NCBI GenBank assembly: GCA_047967505.1
Contig: CM106538.1
DNA: 64,000 nt
Source of the DNA: Dipteris shenzhenensis
Taxonomy: Eukaryota; Polypodiophyta; Polypodiopsida; Gleicheniales
Strand: one strand, 5' to 3'
Shown here: positions 52,915 to 62,611 of the stretch, one piece after another
Position numbering within the stretch: the first letter of the stretch is position 1
Layout: every line of letters starts with the position of its first letter
The notes under the pieces: generated by a model
Databases searched by the model: none
The model's input: only the letters and a program-made list of their open reading frames with translations
Told to the model about the DNA's origin: nothing
Program-made: the position numbers and the translations under genes

Positions 52915-54313
52915 GTGTCCTCTAGCAGTGGTTCACATACTTCGCCATGGACAAGCAGATTGAGATCAGGAAAATCTCCTCAAAGCAATGTAGAGAGTGG
53001 TATGCAGGTATCACGAAAAGGAAAAGAGAAGGTAGATCAGCCCATGTTTGATGTGAATGCAGGTCACTCTTGTGTGGATGGTGAATCCAGTGGATCTGAA
53101 CAGAGCATTGATGATGAGTTGGGTATTCCCTCTGTTGTTACACCTGGGGTAAGGAAGACCAGGGATGTTTTGAGAGCACTTGGAAGTGAGCCTATTTTGT
53201 GCAGGTCTACCAGGGTTAGGTATCCTATGTATAGGCTGAAGGCAGATTTCTCACTCTATGTGAAAAAAACAGAGAACGGGATTATGCTGCTTGTCATTTA
53301 TGTTGATGATTTGATCTTCACACGTGATAGTGATGAAGATATCCTTCATGTGAAAATGCTATTGAGGCAGAAGTTTGAGATGAAGGATTTGGGAGAGCTG
53401 CGTTATTTCTTGGGCATTGAGGTGATTAGATCACCAAGTGGGATACAGCTCTTGCAGAGGCATCTTGCAGAGGCAGTATGGACTGGACATGCTGTCCAAA
53501 TATGGGATGACAGGCTGTAAGCCTATTTCAGTTCCTTTGGAGCAGAATGTGAAGCTGAGCGCAGATGCAGGTGAGCTTCTGGAAGACGCTACTATGTACA
53601 GACACATAGTAGGAAGTTTGATTTACATGACTATTACCAGGCCAGATTTGAGCTATGTTGTTGGGTTGGTAAGTCGGTTTATGCAGGCTCCAAGGAAACC
53701 GCATTTGGATGCGGCTAGACGCATACTCAGGTATGTGAAGTCCACATTGCAGTATGGACTATTTTATGAGGCTGGGGTTCAGATACAGTTGCATGGATAC
53801 ACTGATGCTGATTGGGCTGGTAGTATTTCTGATAGACGCTCTACCAGTGGATATGTAATCTCTTTTGGGAGTGCTGCAGTCACTTGGAGCAGCAAGGAAC
53901 AGCCTACAGTTGCCTTGTCAAGCACAAAGGCTAAGTACGGGGGTGTAGCAATGGCTGCATGTGAGGTAGCTTGGTTGCATAAGCTACTCTATGATATGCA
54001 TCAATCTACAGATGGGCCAGTTGTCATTTATTGTGACAACATGAGCAGCATACACTTGGCAAAGAACCCAGTCTTTCATGCTAGAAGAAAGCACATTGAG
54101 GTGCATTATCACTATGTGCGGGAGAAGGTTTTACTAGGTCTTATTGATCTAGTTTATGTCAGCACAGAGGATCAGGTAGCTGACATATTCACGAAAGCAT
54201 TGGGCACAGAGAAGCTGCACAAGTTCAGAGACTTGCTTGGTGTGCAGGAATTGGGATTGAGCTCGAGGGGGAGTGTTGAGATTTCGAGCTCCACTCGCGA
54301 TATGCCAGGGTGA
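52915..54313 (+). pseudogene. Copia family B copy 3 RT remnant and RNase H
   Basis: A serine-rich linker leads to YPMYRLK, then by deletion directly to ADFSLYVKKTENGIMLLVIYVDDL. A 13-bp tandem duplication near 53450 (CTTGCAGAGGCA twice) shifts the frame in the LLQRQYG motif. The frame at 53438-54313 continues with RNase H (YTDADWAGS, SSTKAKYGGVA with the usual E residues changed to K, YCDNMSS) and ends in the 3' LTR. Confidence 0.85.
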
Positions 54314-54625
54314 CCGTTGTGCATTTATGTCACTTACTTGTTAGCTACAGATGCGGTTGGTACACCGCCCACGAATAATAGCTGGATGACAGCTATCCTT
54401 ATCTACACTAGTTCGTGGCTCAGTTAGTATGCCACCTTAGTTAGTTGAGTTTGGTTTGAGACCCACATATAGGGTTCTTCTATTTCTTTGTACTTGAGTT
54501 CTTTTGGCTTTCATAACTAAGAAGAGGAAAACTGTTTTCAGCCTCCACCTTTGTGTGTATTCCCCCATTGTGATTGTGAGAAAGCCTCAAGTGAGACTCC
54601 TTCCCTCTCTCCCACTATCTTCACA
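54274..54625 (+). repeat. 3' LTR, Copia family B copy 3
   Basis: 352 bp. It is preceded by the purine tract CTCGAGGGGGAG. Confidence 0.93.
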
Positions 54626-54630
54626 CTTTG

Positions 54631-55629
54631 TGGGCGAGAAGCCATAGGAAGTAGGAGATCTTCCGCGGCTGCCAGCTCTCCCACAAGGCCTTCGAGAAGG
54701 CCTGCAAAAATAACTTGGAAATACCCTGAGCATACCAATTGGGCCGCTGGATGGGAGGGCGGCTCTGCATCCTCCTGAGAACTCGCCTGCCCAATGTCGT
54801 GCTGTAGGCAAAGAAAGAGGTCGGCCCATGACCTGTCACAATCTCTGGCCATCTCCACTCTCCTGGGTCCCAATCAAGCTCTGACAAGGCCCGCCCCTCC
54901 CAGAGCCAGAGTCGCCAAAGCTGCAGCTGTGATCCTGCTCTATGCTAGGATCAGTCCGTCAAACCTTCCCCACGAGGCCTACGACTCGAACCCTCTGCCA
55001 TGGGAGTAGGGGGTCGATGTGCACATGCTCTCTCCTGAGTCGGCCGTCCCCCATAACCACGAAGAAGGAAACAGAGGAGTCATCCATCCGACCTGCAACC
55101 ACCAGTGGGATGCCACGGGGGGTGAACTGTCCCAGCCAACGGTCATCACCAGGCATGAGGATCTGAAACTCAGGTGGAACCAACCAATCAGCTAGAATCG
55201 CTCCGTCTATCTCCGTACATCTCGCCTGAGCTCCACGGGCACCTCCAGCTGCGTCTGCAAGATCAGCGGTCTCCAAATGTCTGTACGTGTCCCTCCAAGC
55301 TCGAAGGGACCGGGTTGGCCCCCGCATCTAGCCGTCCCACCTGATGTGTGATCTCTCCCCCAGCTGAAGGCCCTCGGCATCTCTGACTTGATCGTTCCAG
55401 ATAAGCGGCTGGCGATCGATCTCCTCCTGACAGCTAGGAGGGGACTGAATGAGACTGAGGCGGAGCCGCCTCCAAACCATGAGGAGGCTACGAACGAGTG
55501 GGGAGCGGGGCTGAGTGAGCGGGGCAGAAGTGAAGATCCACCTGAGGGATGGTAGCCACTCTCCACCTCGGCACGGGACATAAGAACCGACCCCCTGCTG
55601 AAGTAACATCTTCCACGTTTGCCCCCCCG
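54631..55629 (-). pseudogene. LINE ORF2, region between RT and zf-RVT
   Basis: In two frames it reads TWKMLLQQGVGSYVP, then RSLRAWRDTYRHLET, VPPEFQILMPGDDRW, and finally a helical segment ending SYFLWLLAHK. These correspond to the thumb and the connector before the zinc domain of plant LINEs. Two stops and a frame change are present. Both ends join other LINE pieces when the insertions are removed. Confidence 0.8.
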
Positions 55630-55634
55630 GGGTT

Positions 55635-55922
55635 TGTTGGGATATCTCAAGGTGTATGCCTCAGGCACACCTTATGTTTCTATTTGTGAGTGCTAGAGGC
55701 ACAGTTAGGTGCCCACAAGCACAGTTAGGTGGTGGAGAGCCACATAGGATGATTGAGAGAATCTAGGAGCAGATTGAGGAGATGATTGTGGAGCTTTGAG
55801 GTCATCAGTGATGTCAGTGACCTTGTATGAGGTGCCTACTTAAGGACCTCTCTTTTCTTCATTCCATAAGCAAGTATTCTGATTTTGTGACCACTCTACT
55901 CTTTCCTTTCAGTGTTCCAACA
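55635..55922 (+). repeat. 5' LTR, TR-GAG copy 2
   Basis: 288 bp, TGTTGGGATATC...TTCCAACA. Confidence 0.9.
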
Positions 55923-56709
55923 TGGTATCAGAGCAATTTGATCCTCCTTGAGTCCTAGTTAGGTGCCACATCATCATCTTCTTCTTCACCTTCATCTTCC
56001 ACCTTCCCTTCCAAAGTCGATTTTCGAAGTGAAAGTTCTCTTCAAACCTGCATTCTCAGCATCTCATCCTTCAGGAGAGTCTTCTCAAGGGCAGGGCGAA
56101 TCTGCAGAACGAGCTACACGAGTTATCTCGCCATCTTCTGGGCGGCATTGTCTCAAGAAGCCGTGACGATCTTTTTCCTGGTTCTCATTGTGGAGAGCTA
56201 CATTGTCTATTTCCTTTCAGAGGGAGCTGGCCAACATCACGACCTCCCTGTTTCATCAAGTCTGAGCTCTTTTGGAGCAGTATTCGGGTAGTTCTTGTCA
56301 AAAAACCAGTCCATATTTCCTCTACAATGCTGGGCGACGTGGCCGTTTTCTGCGCGATTCCTTTCTGAGGGAGAAGCTCTACCTATTTACCTTCCTCTTC
56401 AGTATAAAAGCCCTCTGAATTCCGACCTTTGCATAACGATTTGAAGCAGATTTCTGAGCTGCCTCTTTGGCCATGAAAGCTTGACTATGCAACTCTAAGT
56501 TTGACCTTGGACAATCAAAGTTTGACTGATAGTTTGACCAAGATTTATTTTTAGTCTGCTATGCTCATTTTTCTAGCATCTACGTGGTCATTTCTTTCTT
56601 CGACATCTTGCATTTCAAGATTGTTACTCTTTGAAAGGATTACTTTTTATTGCTTATATTTCACCTGTAAGAGAGAAGACACTACCCAATACTTGGGGTA
56701 GAGCCTCTC

Positions 56710-57111
56710 ATGGCTTGCTTATGCAAAATATGTGAAAAGCCAAAACATAAAGCAATGTCTTGTTATGCTACAAAGGATGAAAATGCCAACCTGACTTCCT
56801 TGTTGAAGATTGCCAAAACAATGGTTGCCAAAAAGGAAGCAACTACAGAGATCTACCCTCTCATGGCACTTTTATTTGACTCCAAGTACAAGAAAAAGAT
56901 GAAGGTCAGATACCTAAGACATGCTTCTCTACACAACTATGGAGATGACAAGATAATTGTTCTCTTGAAGGATATGACTTTCAGATCCACTTGTTCTATC
57001 ATAGTACCATCTTATAAGGCACTAGACAATGCCCATGTGGTAAGACCTTGCCTTGACATGGATATTTTGCCTCCACAAGATGAGGCATCCCATGAAGATT
57101 ATGCATTTTAA
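56710..57111 (+). CDS. Chimeric Gag remnant with P450-like segment
   Basis: 133 codons, open. Residues 1-30 hold one zinc knuckle, CKICEKPKHKAMSC (CX2CX4HX4C), and DENANL, matching the second knuckle region of TR-GAG copy 1. The last 13 residues, PPQDEASHEDYAF, match its C-terminus. Between them ~85 residues have no Gag counterpart. The stretch KVRYLRHASLHNYGDDKIIV and LLKDMTFRSTCSIIV resembles the helix C-E region of plant cytochromes P450 of the CYP85/CYP716 type. That identification is by memory of the family and unverified. No haem-binding cysteine loop is included, so it is a fragment without enzyme function. Confidence 0.6.
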   Translation: MACLCKICEKPKHKAMSCYATKDENANLTSLLKIAKTMVAKKEATTEIYPLMALLFDSKYKKKMKVRYLRHASLHNYGDDKIIVLLKDMTFRSTCSIIVPSYKALDNAHVVRPCLDMDILPPQDEASHEDYAF

Positions 57112-57476
57112 AACATCTCTATGTATGCTCCAGATCTCTCTTTTTATGTCAAGGTACTCAGCCTGGATAGTCCTCCAAAATGAATGAAAATAAACTATTG
57201 TGTTTTGTAAACACCTCTGGTCACCTTATGATGTAGGCCATGTGTATGTTTTGCTCCATGGTACCTCTTGCAGACATTGTGTGCATGTACATGCAGGGGA
57301 GATAACCATTGGAAGGCCTTTTGTATCCCTTTTTGTTTACCTTACACCCAACAGAACCCTTGCTAGCATGGGAACCTAGCCATAGATTTACCCTTGACCA
57401 CCATGAGATGGCATGAGAAACTATGAGACTAGATGTATCCTTGACATAGCCTGAGGCATTTCCTTGAGGGGGGGTT

Positions 57477-57764
57477 TGTTGGGATATCTCAAGGTGTATG
57501 CCTCAGGCACACCTTATGTTTCTATGTGTGAGTGCTAGAGGCACAGTTAGGTGCCCACAAGCACAGTTAGGTGGTGGAGAGCCACATAGGATGATTGAGA
57601 GAATCTAGGAGCAGATTGAGGAGATGATTGTGGAGCTTTGAGGTCATCAGTGATGTCAGTGACCTTGTATGAGGTGCCTACTTAAGGACCTCTCTTTTCT
57701 TCATTCCATAAGCAAGTATTCTGATTTTGTGACCACTCTACTCTTTCCTTTCAGTGTTCCAATA
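57477..57764 (+). repeat. 3' LTR, TR-GAG copy 2
   Basis: 288 bp. A purine tract (TTGAGGGGGGG) lies just upstream. Confidence 0.9.
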
Positions 57765-60756
57765 GGGTCAAACTGTAGATAACTAGCTTGCCCAGCAGGG
57801 CCTGACTCTGAAGCTCTAGATCGATGACGCCCACGCCACCCTCAGCCTATGGAAGAATGACTGTCTGCCAAGCAACCCTAGCTCTGGTATCTCTGAGACC
57901 ATCCCCCCCAGACCATAGGAAGTTCCAAACCAACCTCCTACGCTGTGCCATGCTGGATCTCGAGAAACACCAACAGGAAGCCACATACCAAGCTGTGGCT
58001 AGGAGGACTTGGTTGACTACCAGAGCATGACCTACAAGGGAGAGCTTAGCAGTGCTCCAGAAAGCCAACTTCTGTCGAATGGAATCTAGCACCGAGAGAA
58101 ACTGCTGAGCTGGCGTGATATCCAGGCCGACCTGAAAGCCGAGATATCTAGCTGTCTGTCCCCGCGGGATCCACCTAAAACCCAAAAACCTCCCCCACGA
58201 GCACGCCCCGAGGTTTGTGAGAAAACCAACTGATTTGTTCCACTTGATTTTCGCACCGGCTGCCGAACAGAAGACCTCTAGGGCCATCCTCACCCTCTCC
58301 AGCATCATCTCATCATCCTGGACAAACAGTGCTATGTCATCCGCATACTCCGAGTCCAGGAGCTCCGTGTCCTCCTTGAGGGGAAGGCGAACACCCCGGA
58401 TCCCGGTAGACCTCGCCCGAAGGTAGTATGTCATAGCCTCGGTGAAGAAGAGAAACAAGTAAGGAGCAAGGGGGCAGCCCTGACGCACTGATCTCTCCAA
58501 ACAAAAACGCTCTCCCATCCTGCCGCCAATGATGACCCTGCTAGAAGCTGTCCTGTATAACACTAAAATACCCTAAATCCATCCTGTTGGGAAACCTAGT
58601 CGCTCCAGAGTCCTCGGGGGGGTCACTCATCATATGTAACCCTATCACGTGAGTTCAACAGAAGGATTTTTTTAATTTCTAAAATTTACAGAAATAAATA
58701 TACATAAGGGACTATTTAAAATAGTTTTGGAAAAAATTTACAGATTTGTATAGAAAAGGGGTACATTTTATTAATGAAATTTTTTACAGATAAGGGACTT
58801 TAAATATAGGCCTTGAACGCACGTGATATAGAGGGTTTATAGATAGTGACCCCCCCGAGCCAGAGTCCCCTCCAAGAAGGACCAGTCCACTCGATTGTAG
58901 GCCTTCTCAAAGTCGAGAAGTAGGATGGCTTAATGTGACCCACTGTGCTGAGCCCACTCCGTCGCCTCTGAGAAGGTGAAGACATTATCCAGGATACTGT
59001 GATCCTGGACAAAGCCTATCTGAGTGTCATGAATGAGGTCTGGAAGTAGAGGCCAAACTCTGGTGCTGATCATCTTGGCAAGGATTTTGTAGGCAGTGGT
59101 GAGGAGGGTGATCGGGCACCACTTACGGATCTCCTGTTGATCTCCTCCCTTCGGGATGAGGCAAATCAGTCCCAAGGAGAGGCTCTCTGGCATATATCCA
59201 TTGCTAAAAATCCTCTAAAGAGCTGCTAGGAGGGGCTGATGGATCTGATCCCAGAAGGAGGTGAAGAAAGCTCGGGATAGCCCATCCTCACCAGGGCATT
59301 TCTGCCCATCGATGGCCATCAAGGTCTCCAACATCTCGTCCGTAGTGAACGGTGCCAACAATGTCGCCTGCATGCTGGGCTGGACCAGGGATGGAATGTG
59401 CCTCCACACCTCCTCACGGGAGCGTCGAGTGCGAGGGGCAAGCTGCTCCTACTAGAAAAGAGTCCTGTAGAAGTCGGTAGCCAACCCCAAGACCTCACCC
59501 GGATCAGTAACGATGTGCCCCTCCACTGTCCTAAGACTCCGTAGCTGATCACCTGCTACTCTCTGGCCATGTGTCCTGAAGGACTCCCTGCACATCCGGT
59601 CGCCCTTCCGAGCCCAGAAAGAGAGAGAGGCGTGATAGGAAAACTCTGAACGGCACTGGAGAGTCTCCTCAAGAAGGGCTCTGGCTCAAAGGGCCTGGAT
59701 CTGAAGCTCCTTCGAGCCCGAGGCTGCCTGCTGGAGTCACTGAATGGAAGCGAGGTCCCTCTAAAGAGCTCTCTCTCTGCCCCACCACTCCTGTCGAACC
59801 TGTAGGGCTGCGAGCTGGCAAATCTGGCTGGACTCCTGCAAAGCCTGCACCATCGAATCAACCAGATCCATGCACTCGCCCCAATCTCTGTCCCAAAGGC
59901 TACCGATACTGCTGTGCATGTCCTCCCTCGAGAAGATGGAGTCGGGAATCCGGCACGAACGGGGGGGAAGGGCCTGAACTGCCGAGTCTAATGATAAGAG
60001 CACAGGCGCATGGTCGGAAAGAGTCATCCTTGGAACTATACCTGCCTAACCACCTCTGTTGATGGCCCAATCACTGACATAAAATCTATCCAGCCTCTCT
60101 GGGAGTCTGCCTCCTTCCCTACGGAAGCCCCATGAGAAGTCCAAGCTCCCGTGCCAACGACAGAAGGACGGGACTCTCCAGCTATCCCTACCTCCTGTCG
60201 CGAAGATAAATGAGTCCCAAGCGGACTGCTCTACCTGAGACATGCCTGTAAACTCTGGTCCTCTGCCCTGCTGGTCCTCCAAGGTCTCCAGATTGTTGAA
60301 GTCACCTCCAACAATCCAGGAATCCATGTCTGGGAGAATTCCTGTGAGTGTCCTCCAGAAGGTGGCTCTGCACCGGAGGTCTGTGGGAGCATAAATGTTG
60401 AGGATTCCTATTTTGGAACCCTCCAACTCCAGGCCTACCCAAAGGGCACGGCCTGGGATCAACGTGCCATGACCAAAAACTCCCTGGGCTAACTGCTCGC
60501 ACACGGAAGTACAGACACCTCCACTCCTCCCCTATGCACCGATCGAGGGCTCCCAATAAGTGTGAGAACGTCCAGGGAGAATCTTCCCGCAGCTACGGGA
60601 ATGAGCCACAGAAAGCTTGTGCTCCTGGAGCAGAAGTATATCCAAACGACCAATCACTACTGGCTGAAGTTCCTGTCTCAAAATGAGCTTCCTAGGACCA
60701 CGGGTGCCAGAAGAATGAAACCCGTTCACATTCCAGGAGACAAGGTGTAGGCTCAT
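57765..60756 (-). pseudogene. LINE ORF2: endonuclease and reverse transcriptase
   Basis: It starts MSLHLVSWNVNGFHSSG (60756). The endonuclease (EEP type) motifs are WNVNGF, LLQEHKL, GDFNN and LSDHAPV. A helical linker follows. The RT shows GLICLIPKGGDQQEIRKW, IGFVQDHSILDNV, LEKSVRQGCPLAPYLF-like sequence (LERSVRQGCPLAP) and the catalytic YADDIALFV. About eight stops (several TAG at expected CAG) and frame breaks are spread through it, and a MITE lies at 58613-58859. Active relatives nick DNA and prime RT on the target. The conserved motifs are all present, so decay is moderate. Confidence 0.88.
58613..58859 (-). mobile_element. hAT-type MITE, copy 3
   Basis: 247 bp, inverted relative to copies 1 and 2. 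Ends CTCGGGGGGGTCACT and AGTGACCCCCCCGAG; perfect 8-bp TSD CCAGAGTC (58605-58612 and 58860-58867). It interrupts the LINE RT. Confidence 0.92.
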
Positions 60757-61099
60757 GGTGAGGACTGGGAGGCTGCGAACAACTGGTCTGCTCGTGGCAG
60801 ATGTCGATGAAGAAGCTGACATTTCGGAGTGGAGGCGCTGATGCTTATGAGAAGGTTTGGAGGGGGAGGCGGGGTCGTCCTGCCCGTTCTTCAACACCTT
60901 TAGCAAAGGCGAGAGGCCTTTGGTGCCATGAGCAAATGCTTTCTCGAGCCAGCTCGAGATCTCTAAAGTAGTCATCCCGTAGAAGGCTCGGAGTTTCTGA
61001 GGGGCTGACATCCTGGGGGAGGGGCCATGATAGAGGGGGCCTGAGGATCACAATCAATCTGAAGCGTTTGGCGACGCAACGCCACCGCAGGCGCACGTC

Positions 61100-62313
61100 A
61101 CCCTCGGACCACTGAGTCTCGAGAAGCTGCCCATCGGACGGGCCTATCCAAGAGCAAACCTGAGCGTGCGTTTGCTCTCTGAGAGCCTCCCAGACTGAGT
61201 CGTCTGTCCAAGTCTCGGTGCCGTCACTGAGGAACATGAAAGCAAAGCTAGGGCCATCCCTCGGGGCCAAGGCTGCGATCTTCCCATCTGCCCCTTTGCG
61301 GAGCAGGAAGATACTGATGTCGAGACACGCAGGGAAGGTCCCAAGGTCGGCCACATCCAAGTAGTCCCAGGGGCTAGATCTGTAAAAGTCGCGAGGAAGC
61401 TCTCTCTCCTGAAGCTGAGGCCCACTGCAACTGAGGGGCTAGCGGACAGGGAAGCTTGCTCCAGTGGTGGTGTAGACTCAGGGTGTCCTGCCTGTGGAGG
61501 GGAAGGGGGAGGTGGCTGGGGGGTAGGCAACTCAGACTCCACAGAGGTGACTAGTGGGCAGGGTGGAGGAGGGGGAGTGGGGGCTGCCCTCGGCTGAGGA
61601 ACCATCGGTATAGCTGACACTGCAGGAGAACTAAGAGAGGCAGGGGGGGATGGGGCTGCACCTGGGACTGGGGCTGAGAAGGAGGAGGAGGAGACTAAAG
61701 AGGAAGAGGCGGGGGCTGAAGCTACGGGTCGGGAAGAGGGGGGTGCGACTGGGGAAGGGGTTGGGACTGAGTGGAAAGGGGCTGGGGAGCGGAAGAGAGG
61801 GGGACCTGAGGCTATGGAGGGCGGGCTACCATTGAAGAAGAAGCTCTCCCAAGACCCTGGGGCAAGACCCTGGGGCAGCTGCCTGTCAGGTCTCTGAGGT
61901 GTTGCTGCAGGTTGGGTAACCTCTGCCTCCTTGCCTTTATCGGAAATCTTCATGTTCTTTCCTCTTTTCCTTCTAACCTTAGTCCAACCGCTAGCTAACT
62001 CTGTGGACCGGACTCCGGCTGCCTCTGCTCCTCCTAACATGGCTGCCCGGAGGGGGGGGGAGGGGGCGGAGGGGGAGGGGGTGGGGGGGGCCGAGAGGAA
62101 CTGGCGAATCGTGGACAAATCGCAGCCAAGTGCCCAAAGCCGTGACACCTCAGGCACTGGCCTGGCTGTCCGGTGACCACCATGCTCTGGGTGATGCTGG
62201 CGGCATTTGTTACAATCTCAATCACTGTAGGGAGAGTCGCAGGGTCCGCCATAGCCACACGGACTCGGGGGGCTCCTGCCGTAGTCACCGCATCGGCGAA
62301 AGTGTCGTGCACA
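61100..62313 (-). pseudogene. LINE ORF1 (Gag-like, zinc knuckle), N-terminus missing
   Basis: From the insertion at 62313 it reads GAPRVRVAMADP, then the zinc knuckle CLRCHGFGHLAAIC (CX2CX4HX4C), the pattern of plant LINE ORF1 after its DUF4283-type region. A proline run and a frame break (about 62090) follow, then a long P/S/A-rich linker (61450-62000) with a basic KVRRKRGK patch. A C-terminal globular part (FPACLDISIFLLRKG, FMFLSDGTETWTDDS) ends near 61020. It would coat LINE RNA. The first part lies beyond the Copia. Confidence 0.75.
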
Positions 62314-62611
62314 TGTAAAGAATAAGGGAGAGAGATAGGAGACTCAAGTTCAGCTTTCTTCACAACACACAAAAGAGAGAGGACACAAGGTTGGAGGGTG
62401 AAGCCTTTCTTCACTTTTGCACACAACAACAATACAATAGAAGAGGGAAATACCCTATATGTCAAAACCTAGAATACGTGGTTCATATGTGAACCCAAAC
62501 CAAAAACATACGTGGTAGTCTAACTACACCACGAGTACAACTAACATAGGCGGTGACATAAATGATAGTCATCCAGGAGATACGTCGGGGATAGAGCTTG
62601 ATATCTCAACA
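62314..62611 (-). repeat. 3' LTR, Copia family A copy 2
   Basis: 298 bp, TGTAAAG...TATCTCAACA on the plus strand. Confidence 0.92.

Larger units (their letters stand above)
49357..54625 (+). mobile_element. Ty1/copia family B copy 3, internally deleted, in the LINE
   Basis: The 352-bp LTRs (49357-49708 and 54274-54625) differ at about nine positions by eye (~2.6%). The TSD is a perfect CTTTG (49352-49356 and 54626-54630). The initiator-Met PBS TGGTATCAGAGCC starts at 49709; the leader (49722-50251) has no gene. The interior carries a MITE (51640-51885) and lacks about 650 bp of RT between YPMYRLK and ADFSLYV (junction near 53240). It is therefore non-autonomous. Confidence 0.95.
55635..57764 (+). 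mobile_element. TR-GAG copy 2 with a foreign insert in gag
   Basis: The LTRs are 288 bp (55635-55922 and 57477-57764) and differ at two positions by eye, one of them the final ACA/ATA. The TSD is GGGTT (55630-55634) against GGGTC (57765-57769), one mismatch. PBS TGGTATCAGAGC lies at 55923. The leader (55936-56709) has no supported gene. The interior keeps the start and end of the TR-GAG gag frame, but the capsid part is lost and replaced. It lies in the LINE. Confidence 0.9.
48577..62313 (-). mobile_element. LINE (non-LTR retrotransposon), minus strand, split by nested insertions
   Basis: LINE sequence is in three pieces: 57765-62313, 54631-55629 and 48577-49351, about 6.3 kb in total. They are separated by a TR-GAG (TSD GGGTT/GGGTC) and a Copia (TSD CTTTG), with a MITE in the first piece. 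Removing each insertion plus one TSD copy leaves an open, sensible protein across both junctions. The order is ORF1 with a zinc knuckle, endonuclease, RT, zf-RVT, 3' tail. The 3' end (at 48577) abuts Copia sequence. The 5' end is cut by Copia family A at 62314. Many stops are present in both ORFs. Confidence 0.9.

Noticed and set aside
56710-57111. Functional cytochrome P450
   Set aside because: Only ~85 residues, without the haem-binding cysteine region or the I-helix, and framed by Gag sequence.
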